This document shows positions 58,744 to 64,000 of a stretch of 64,000 nt of DNA, piece by piece. The notes under the pieces are model-generated. The model was not told the DNA's origin. It searched no databases and was given only the letters and a program-made list of their open reading frames with translations. The first letter of the stretch is position 1, and each line of letters begins with the position of its first letter. Position numbers and translations under genes: made by a program. The DNA is from Chelativorans alearensis (lineage in GTDB: Bacteria; Pseudomonadota; Alphaproteobacteria; Rhizobiales; Rhizobiaceae). The stretch spans positions 1-64,000 of the forward strand of contig NZ_WQNI01000002.1 in the NCBI RefSeq assembly GCF_010993735.1, written 5' to 3'.

Positions 58744-59295
58744 CTATTGCCGGTTCTGCGAGCCAGGGGTGAGCAGCATCCGCACGCGGCCGGTCGATCC
58801 TTCTTCCTTGCAGCTTTCCAACGTCGCCTGTCCGGTTGCCATCTGCACCGTCAGCTTACAGCCGACGATCACGTTCTCCCCCTCCGACAGCACCACCTCC
58901 TTGCCCGAAAGCACCAGCACCTCGGTCTTCATGTCGAAGGTGCCGCGTTCGCCCGTCGCCACCTGGTTCTCGGATTTGACGTAGACTCCGCCTTCCACCT
59001 CCAGCCGATCGATCTGTGCGCTGCCGGTGGTCGCCGAGCCGCCCTGGCGGTCGTAGTAGACCGTCATCCGCGCCGATTTGAGGAGCGTCGGCCCCTGCAC
59101 GACGGAGACATTGCCGACAAAGATGCCCTTGCTCTCGCTCTCGTCCACCTCGAAGCGGTCGCTTTCGATCTGGATAGGCTCGTCGCCGGAGAGCTTCAGC
59201 CCGGTAAGCTGGCCCTGCCCGTCCTGCGCCAGAGCCGCGTTCGCCGCAACGAGCGCCAGGCCCCCGGCCACAAGCAAACTGGAAATCCTATTCAT
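58744..59295 (-). CDS. lptA: LPS transport periplasmic protein LptA
   Basis: This is a 183-residue protein with a signal peptide (MNRISSLLVAGGLALVAANAALAQ) and an OstA/LptA beta-jellyroll: EPIQIESDRFEVDESESKGIFVGNVSVVQG and ATGERGTFDMKTEVLVLSGKEVVLSEG. It forms the periplasmic bridge for LPS. The start at 59295 gives a proper signal peptide and overlaps the lptC end by eight bases. Confidence 0.93.
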   Translation of the reverse strand: MNRISSLLVAGGLALVAANAALAQDGQGQLTGLKLSGDEPIQIESDRFEVDESESKGIFVGNVSVVQGPTLLKSARMTVYYDRQGGSATTGSAQIDRLEVEGGVYVKSENQVATGERGTFDMKTEVLVLSGKEVVLSEGENVIVGCKLTVQMATGQATLESCKEEGSTGRVRMLLTPGSQNRQ

Positions 59296-60136
59296 CGCCG
59301 CTGCCCTCTCCGTCCCGTCCCTGCGCCGGCCGCACCTTTCCCGGGTCGATCTCCACGCGCACGCGGTTCTCGAATACCAGTTTCTTGCCGCCATTCGAAG
59401 CGTGCAGCGCATCGGCGTTGATGCGCATCCCGTCCATTTCGATCTCCACCGGCTTGTCCGTGGTGAGATTGTTGGTGGCGATGTCTATCTCGGCCGATTG
59501 CAGCCGTGCAATGAACCCGGAGGTCGTCCTGAACGTGATCTCGGTGTCGAGCGTCAAGAGGTCGTTCGCGCGGTCGAACGTGCCGCGCGCCGCGCTGATC
59601 GTCGCCTCGTCGTCGGCGTCGATCGGCAGCGTGGCTCTGATCCCCTCCATCTCGATGGGGCCGTCGGTGGTTCCGATCGCCTGCAGCGCCTTCGCGGCGG
59701 TCACCGTGTAGGGCCGGCGCTCCCTGGTGAAGCCGTCGAGCGTGGGATTTTCTATCACGAGGTTGCCGCCTTCGATCGCCGTGGAGCCGAGGCCAATCGT
59801 GTTTCCGCCGATAGAGGGAAGGAAAGAATAGCCGACGAATAGCACCGACACCAACACCGCCACAGCCGGAAGCGCGAATTTCAGCATCCGCACCCGGCGC
59901 GAGTGGCGCGCGGCGCTGGCAAAGACGTCCGCCCCGCGCTCGGCGCGCCTGACGACGTCCGAATCCCGCGTATGGCGGCCGGCGCGTGCGCCGTTCGTAT
60001 TGGCCCCCGCCTTGCGGGCGTTGTTCATCTGGTCGCTCCTGCCGGGGGAAAGGGCAGGCTCCCTCATCTCGGCCGCGCGCTGCGTGACCGGCCGTGCCAC
60101 GGCACCGTCCTTCCTCACGCGCTGCAGTCTCGACAT
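59288..60136 (-). CDS. lptC: LPS export protein LptC
   Basis: This is a 282-residue bitopic protein. A basic N-terminal tail of about 80 residues precedes a single transmembrane helix (LKFALPAVAVLVSVLFVGYSFL) and a periplasmic jellyroll (NLVIENPTLDGFTRERRPYTVTAAKALQ ... LLTLDTEITFRTTSGFIARLQSAEIDIATNN). It links the LptB2FG complex to LptA. The long tail depends on the chosen ATG at 60136; ATGs at codons 24 and 37 are alternatives. Confidence 0.92.
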   Translation of the reverse strand: MSRLQRVRKDGAVARPVTQRAAEMREPALSPGRSDQMNNARKAGANTNGARAGRHTRDSDVVRRAERGADVFASAARHSRRVRMLKFALPAVAVLVSVLFVGYSFLPSIGGNTIGLGSTAIEGGNLVIENPTLDGFTRERRPYTVTAAKALQAIGTTDGPIEMEGIRATLPIDADDEATISAARGTFDRANDLLTLDTEITFRTTSGFIARLQSAEIDIATNNLTTDKPVEIEMDGMRINADALHASNGGKKLVFENRVRVEIDPGKVRPAQGRDGEGSGDE

Positions 60137-60314
60137 AAGGTCCCTTGCCCGCTCGCCCCACTACGGCGTTACACCGCAATATGGCTATTCTTGGGTTAAC
60201 GTCAGGTACTTAACCCGCTGCCGTGCAAGGTAAACCTTGGTCGCGGGACACTGAAACCATGTAGCTCATAAGCGCGGCTTCGTCTAAAAGGCAAGCTTGG
60301 TGGTGCGATCCCGG

Positions 60315-60418
60315 CAGATGGTACCCATCTGTCAGGGCAAATCGCCCCACCAGATTAATAGCTTGTGGGCTGACTTCTCCAAACGGATGGGCACCATCTG
60401 TTTGGGTCAGACCACGAG
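60315..60418 (+). repeat. CAGATGG palindromes and 23-base repeat upstream of sppA
   Basis: CAGATGG-TAC-CCATCTG lies at 60315-60331, a related GATGG...CCATC palindrome at 60386-60398, and ATCTGTTTGGGTCAGACCAC-GAG at 60396-60418. The last 23 bases recur exactly at 61800-61822 in front of the LapA-domain gene. Apart from these motifs the 312-base gap 60137-60448 shows no gene. Confidence 0.75.
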
Positions 60419-60448
60419 AGACCCTCTCACATATTCAGCGAGGCCCCC

Positions 60449-61420
60449 ATGTCCACCCGAGCCGACGATCTGATCGACCGCCGCCGCCTCCGGCGCAAGC
60501 TCACCTTCTGGCGCGTGATTGCCTTTCTGGTCATCGCACTGGCGCTCGCCGGCTCCCTACGCTGGCTATTCGCCGAGCGTCTCGCCACGGCGACCGCCCA
60601 TATCGCCCAGGTTCGCATCGAGGGCACCATCACCGAGGACGACGAGCTTCTTGAGCGGCTCGACCGTATCCGCGAATCCGGAGCCGTGAAGGGCGTCATC
60701 CTCACCGTCGATTCGCCCGGCGGCACGACCGCTGGCGGCGAGGCCGTCTTCGAGGAGATCCGCCGCCTGGCCGAGGAGAAGCCGGTCGTCGCCCAGGTGG
60801 GCACGCTGGCCGCTTCCGCGGGCTACATGATAGCCAGCGCGGCGGACCATATCGTTGCCCGCCAGTCCTCCATCGTCGGCTCCATCGGCGTTATCGTGCA
60901 GATTCCCAACGTCACCGATCTGATGGAAAATGTCGGCGTCACGGTGGAGGAGGTGAAGTCGTCGCCGCTCAAGGCAGAGCCTTCGCCCTTCAACGCGACC
61001 ACCGAAGAGGAGCGCGCCATGCTGCGCGCCATGGTGCTCGACAGCTACGACTGGTTCATCGGCCTCGTCACCGATCGTCGGCCGCTCTCGCGCGGCGAGG
61101 TGACGGCGCTTGCCGACGGTTCGGTGTTCACCGGTCGCCAGGCGCTCGACCGCAAGCTGGTCGATGCGCTCGGCGGTAAGCGCGAGGCCAAGGAATGGCT
61201 TGTCGAACGCGGCGTCGACGAGAATCTGGAGATCGTCGAATGGAAGGCGGAGACGTCCGGTGGATCGCTGTTCTTCTCAGAGGCTGCCGGCGCATGGCTG
61301 GCCCGGATGCTCGGCGTTCCGCAGCAGGGTGGCATTTTGTCCCTTCTGGGTGCCGAACGCATCTTTCTTGACGGTCTGCTGTCGGTCTGGCAACCTGAAA
61401 TGACCCACTTGCCGGATTGA
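60449..61420 (+). CDS. sppA: Signal peptide peptidase SppA
   Basis: This is a 323-residue inner-membrane protease of the short (single-domain) SppA type. A transmembrane anchor lies at about residues 20-40. The ClpP-like fold has GVILTVDSPGGTTAGGEAVFEEI, the catalytic serine in GTLAASAGYMIASAAD and the general-base lysine in EEVKSSPLKAEPSPFN. It degrades residual signal peptides. It is followed 56 bases later by ihfB. Confidence 0.95.
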   Translation: MSTRADDLIDRRRLRRKLTFWRVIAFLVIALALAGSLRWLFAERLATATAHIAQVRIEGTITEDDELLERLDRIRESGAVKGVILTVDSPGGTTAGGEAVFEEIRRLAEEKPVVAQVGTLAASAGYMIASAADHIVARQSSIVGSIGVIVQIPNVTDLMENVGVTVEEVKSSPLKAEPSPFNATTEEERAMLRAMVLDSYDWFIGLVTDRRPLSRGEVTALADGSVFTGRQALDRKLVDALGGKREAKEWLVERGVDENLEIVEWKAETSGGSLFFSEAAGAWLARMLGVPQQGGILSLLGAERIFLDGLLSVWQPEMTHLPD

Positions 61421-61476
61421 TATTACAATAAAATTTCCGACATTCCCCTGGCAATCAAAGCGGCGGAAACGAAACC

Positions 61477-61761
61477 ATGATCAAGTCTGAGCTTGTGCAG
61501 ACCATCGCCAACCGCAACCCCCACCTGTTTCTGCGCGACGTGGAAAACATCGTGAACGCGATCTTCGAGGAGATCACCGACGCCCTGGCGGAGGGTAACC
61601 GCGTCGAGTTGCGCGGTTTTGGCGCCTTTTCGGTGAAAAACCGCCCCGCGCGCTCGGGTCGCAACCCGCGCACCGGCGAATCGGTCTATGTCGAGGAAAA
61701 GTGGGTTCCCTTCTTCAAGACGGGCAAAGAACTGCGCGAGCGGCTGAACGCGGACGAGTAG
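61477..61761 (+). CDS. ihfB: Integration host factor beta subunit
   Basis: This is a 94-residue HU/IHF-family DNA-bending protein: [91 protein letters not shown]. The start MIKSEL and the [13 protein letters not shown] arm identify the beta subunit. It pairs with IhfA to bend promoter DNA, notably at sigma-54 promoters. Confidence 0.96.
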   Translation: MIKSELVQTIANRNPHLFLRDVENIVNAIFEEITDALAEGNRVELRGFGAFSVKNRPARSGRNPRTGESVYVEEKWVPFFKTGKELRERLNADE

Positions 61762-61787
61762 CGCCCTTCCTCGTGGAGCGATTTTGA

Positions 61788-61822
61788 CAGATGGGTTCTA
61801 TCTGTTTGGGTCAGACCACGAG
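61788..61822 (+). repeat. Second copy of the CAGATGG/23-base repeat, upstream of the LapA gene
   Basis: CAGATGGGTTCTATCTG is followed by the 23-base block (61800-61822) that is identical to 60396-60418. In both places the block ends 30-32 bases before an annotated start codon, which suggests a shared leader or operator rather than chance. Confidence 0.75.
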
Positions 61823-61854
61823 GTACCCATTTCCATGAAAAGGCGGGGATCCGC

Positions 61855-62172
61855 ATGTTCAATCGCATCGTGATCGTGCTGGTATTTGTGCCGCTGGCGA
61901 TCGTCCTCATCGCGCTCGCCGTGGCCAACCGTGCAAGCACCGCCTTCACGCTCGACCCCTTCAATCCCGGCAATCCTGGCCTGACGGTGGAACTGCCGCT
62001 GTTCGTCTATCTCTTTGCCGCGCTCCTTATCGGTATGTTCGTCGGCAGCATCGCGACATGGTTCCGCCAAGGGCGATACCGCCGCATAGCCCGCGAGCGG
62101 GCGCAAGAGGTCGAGCAGTTGCGCGCGGCCGAGCGCCGGAAAAGCTCCGCCCTCACTCCCACGGACATCTGA
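61855..62172 (+). CDS. LapA-domain (DUF1049) membrane protein
   Basis: This is a 105-residue protein with two transmembrane helices (RIVIVLVFVPLAIVLIALAVAN and PLFVYLFAALLIGMFVGSIATWF) and a basic coiled C-tail (RQGRYRRIARERAQEVEQLRAAERR). This matches LapA/YciS-like proteins, which in E. coli assist LPS assembly control. It often follows ihfB, as here. Confidence 0.9.
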   Translation: MFNRIVIVLVFVPLAIVLIALAVANRASTAFTLDPFNPGNPGLTVELPLFVYLFAALLIGMFVGSIATWFRQGRYRRIARERAQEVEQLRAAERRKSSALTPTDI

Positions 62173-62180
62173 TACGTTTC

Positions 62181-63140
62181 ATGCTTACGCTCTCCGCCGC
62201 CGACGTCGACAAATGCCTCACCTACGAGGGCCTGGTAGAAACCCTGCGCGAGGCCTTCCGTGCCGGCGCCGTGCAGCCGGTGCGCCACCATCACACCATA
62301 GAGCGGCCCCGCGGCAGTGAGAGTACGCTGCTCCTCATGCCTGCCTGGAGCGATTTCGCCGCCGAGGAAGGCGACGGCCATATCGGCGTCAAGATCGTCG
62401 CCGTCTCGCCGGACAACAACGCCATCGGAAAGCCCGCCGTCATGGGCGTCTATCTGCTGATGGACGGGAAGACGGGCGAGCCGCAGGCCCTCATCGACGG
62501 CCAGCGCCTCACCCTGTGGCGCACCGCCTGCGCTTCAGCGCTCGCCGCCTCCTACCTCGCCCGCCCTAAGGCCGAACGCCTTCTCGTCGTCGGTGCCGGC
62601 GCGCTCGCCTCCCATCTCGCCCGCGCGCACAAGAGCCAGCGGCCCATCCGCGAGGTGAAGATCTGGAACCGCACCCCCGCCAACGCCGAGAAGGTGGCCG
62701 AGACCCTGCGCGGCGAGGGGATCGACGCCAGCGTTGTGGATGACCTCGACGCGGCTGTCGGCTGGGCGCACATCGTCACCTGCGCCACGCTCTCCACCGT
62801 GCCGCTGGTTCGCGGCGCCATGCTCTCCCCCGGCACCCATGTCGACCTCGTCGGCGCCTTCTCCCCCACCATGCGCGAAAGCGACGACGAGGCCCTTTCC
62901 CGCGCCTCGGTCTACGTCGACACCCGCGCCGGCGCCACGAAGGAAGCGGGCGATATCGTCCAGGGTATCGCGTCCGGCGCCTTGTCGCCCGACGACATCA
63001 AGGCAGACCTCTTCGAGCTCACACGCGGCGAGAAACCCGGCCGCCAGAGCGACGGTGATATCACTCTCTTCAAGTCCGTCGGCGCCGCCATAGAAGACCT
63101 CGCCGCCGGCATCGCTGTCTACCGCGCCTCGAAGGACTGA
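62181..63140 (+). CDS. Ornithine cyclodeaminase/mu-crystallin-family protein
   Basis: This is a 319-residue NAD(P)-binding protein of the ornithine cyclodeaminase family: LTLSAADVDKCLTYEGLVETLREAFRAG, GHIGVKIVAVSPDNNAIGKPAVMGVYLLMDGKTGEPQALIDGQRLTLWRTACASALAASYL, and the Rossmann loop LLVVGAGALASHLARAH. Members also include ketimine reductases and alanine dehydrogenases, so the reaction is open. The start at 62181 lies eight bases after the LapA stop. Confidence 0.9.
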   Translation: MLTLSAADVDKCLTYEGLVETLREAFRAGAVQPVRHHHTIERPRGSESTLLLMPAWSDFAAEEGDGHIGVKIVAVSPDNNAIGKPAVMGVYLLMDGKTGEPQALIDGQRLTLWRTACASALAASYLARPKAERLLVVGAGALASHLARAHKSQRPIREVKIWNRTPANAEKVAETLRGEGIDASVVDDLDAAVGWAHIVTCATLSTVPLVRGAMLSPGTHVDLVGAFSPTMRESDDEALSRASVYVDTRAGATKEAGDIVQGIASGALSPDDIKADLFELTRGEKPGRQSDGDITLFKSVGAAIEDLAAGIAVYRASKD

Positions 63141-63146
63141 CGCTCT

Positions 63147-63241
63147 CCCTCCCCCTTGAGGCAGGGATTGAGGTTAGGGAGCGCCGGCGAAGTCGAACTA
63201 AAGACTCCATATTCGACTACCCCCACCGCCAAGGGGGAGGG
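63147..63241. repeat. Inverted repeat with CCCTCCCCCTT arms
   Basis: CCCTCCCCCTT at 63147-63157 and AAGGGGGAGGG at 63231-63241 are perfect 11-bp arms with a 73-base insert, starting six bases after the ornithine-cyclodeaminase-family stop. Such purine-rich arms are common in intergenic repeats of Rhizobiales. No second copy lies in this window. Confidence 0.6.
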
Positions 63242-63319
63242 GCAACCCGCTTGTTGCACCCCTCGAAGCGCTATGGCAGAAGCGGCTCAGGCTTAATCCC
63301 TCACGCTCCGGAGCCCTTG

Positions 63320-64000
63320 TTGAAGCCTTCGCGGGACAAGAACCGTCACCACCGCCAGCGCACCGAAAGCAGCGAAAGGCAGCCCTTAGCCGCCGCGCGC
63401 TCGTCTGGGCGCGGCACTGGCCCGCTCCCCGACGAGCGCCTGCCGCTCATCCTGGAGGTGACGCCTGACGAGAATTACGCGCTTCTCGATTCGGGCGCTG
63501 GCCGCAAGCTGGAGCAATACGGCCCCTATCGCATCGTCCGCCCCGAGGGGCAGGCGTTCTGGCAGCCGGCCTGGGATGAAGCGGAGTGGGAAAAGGCCGA
63601 CGCCGTCTTCACCGGCGACACGGACGAGGAGGGTATGGGTCGCTGGCGCTTTCCCCACACCGCGCTCGGCGAAACCTGGCCCATGCGCCACGACGGCATC
63701 GCCTATCTCGGCCGATTCACCTCCTTTCGCCATGTTGGCGTATTCCCGGAGCAGGCCTCCCACTGGGCCCACATGGCAGGCCTCATCGAGGATGCGCGCC
63801 GCCCGGTCAAGGTGCTCAACCTCTTCGGCTACACCGGCCTTGCTTCGCTGGTCGCCGCCCGCGCCGGCGCCCAGGTCACCCACGTCGATGCCTCGAAGAA
63901 GGCGATAGGCTGGGCGCGCGAGAACCAGGAGATGGCGGGGCTTTCCGACCGCCCGATCCGCTGGATCTGCGAGGATGCGGTGAAGTTCGCCGAGCGCGAG
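63320..64000 (+). CDS. Class I SAM-dependent methyltransferase (RlmI-like), 3' truncated
   Basis: At least 227 codons run off the window end. The peptide includes LPLILEVTPDENYALLDSGAGRKLEQYGPYRIVRPEGQAFW, HVGVFPEQASHWAHMAGLI, and motif I VKVLNLFGYTGLASLVAARAGAQVTHVDASKKAIGWARENQEMAGL, as in RlmI-type 23S rRNA methyltransferases. No ATG is available: TTG at 63320 (GGAG six bases upstream) or TTG at 63317 are the likely starts. Confidence 0.88.
   Translation, partial: MKPSRDKNRHHRQRTESSERQPLAAARSSGRGTGPLPDERLPLILEVTPDENYALLDSGAGRKLEQYGPYRIVRPEGQAFWQPAWDEAEWEKADAVFTGDTDEEGMGRWRFPHTALGETWPMRHDGIAYLGRFTSFRHVGVFPEQASHWAHMAGLIEDARRPVKVLNLFGYTGLASLVAARAGAQVTHVDASKKAIGWARENQEMAGLSDRPIRWICEDAVKFAERE

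Overview
The window is high-GC chromosomal DNA, almost fully coding, from an alphaproteobacterium of the order Hyphomicrobiales (Rhizobiales). A Phyllobacteriaceae or Mesorhizobium-like genome is the best guess. Lineage markers are a Sinorhizobium-type PmtA, the ChvG-ChvI system next to divergent pckA and an HprK/EIIA/HPr regulatory PTS, a DivL-type pseudo-histidine-kinase next to a TsaE-AmgK fusion, an intracellular PHB depolymerase, and the lptC-lptA-lptB-rpoN block. No prophage, integron, CRISPR array or intact insertion sequence is visible.

Layout. 1-3.1 kb: trpF-trpB (minus; trpB runs off the edge), a DUF45 metalloprotease, a DUF2852 protein and an alpha/beta hydrolase. 3.3-9.1 kb: translation block infC (probable AUU start), a membrane methyltransferase, rpmI, rplT, pheS, pheT. 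9.1-12 kb: cytochrome b561, YceI, a Gfo/Idh/MocA oxidoreductase and convergent sleB-like hydrolase. 12.2-16.2 kb: dnaK behind a near-ideal sigma-32 promoter, dnaJ, pmtA. 16.3-21.3 kb: FMN reductase, histidine phosphatase, pyrF, DUF1330, GNAT, phaZ, a transglutaminase-like protease. 21.5-27.4 kb: comM, gshB, a GGDEF-EAL protein, pckA. 27.7-33.2 kb: chvI-chvG-hprK, EIIA-ptsH, ahcY. 33.5-39.4 kb: divL, tsaE-amgK, an SDR, mepA. 39.5-44.4 kb: mgsA, glk, an MsbA-type ABC exporter, dapB, gpmA. 44.5-45 kb: tRNA-Leu(CAG) followed by a hairpin and a frameshifted GIY-YIG gene. 45-49.4 kb: RlpA-like protein, a sugar-lactonase/SDR pair, and a heat-shock unit hrcA-ABM-grpE. 49.5-52.5 kb: rph, a VOC protein, rdgB, hemW. 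52.5-60.1 kb: ptsN, hpf, an inserted segment (GST, DUF1089, a DnaB-like ATPase of lower GC), then rpoN, lptB, lptA, lptC. 60.4-64 kb: sppA, ihfB, a LapA-domain protein, an ornithine-cyclodeaminase-family protein and the start of an rRNA-methyltransferase-like gene.

How it fits together. Most of the window is housekeeping, but it holds nearly all of a nitrogen-type regulatory PTS (HprK, EIIA-Man, HPr, PtsN; PtsP not seen) together with RpoN and ChvGI. It also holds the DnaK/DnaJ/GrpE chaperone set with the HrcA repressor, and several envelope functions (LptABC, PmtA, MepA, RlpA, SleB, AmgK).

No clear new defence or mobile system is present. The most noteworthy items are the tyrosine at the phosphoacceptor position of DivL, the infC AUU start, the decaying GIY-YIG gene with its hairpin beside a tRNA, the DnaB-like ATPase inserted between rpoN and hpf, two families of dispersed palindromic repeats, and several sharp inverted repeats that look like operators (ahcY, pckA/chvI, hprK-EIIA).
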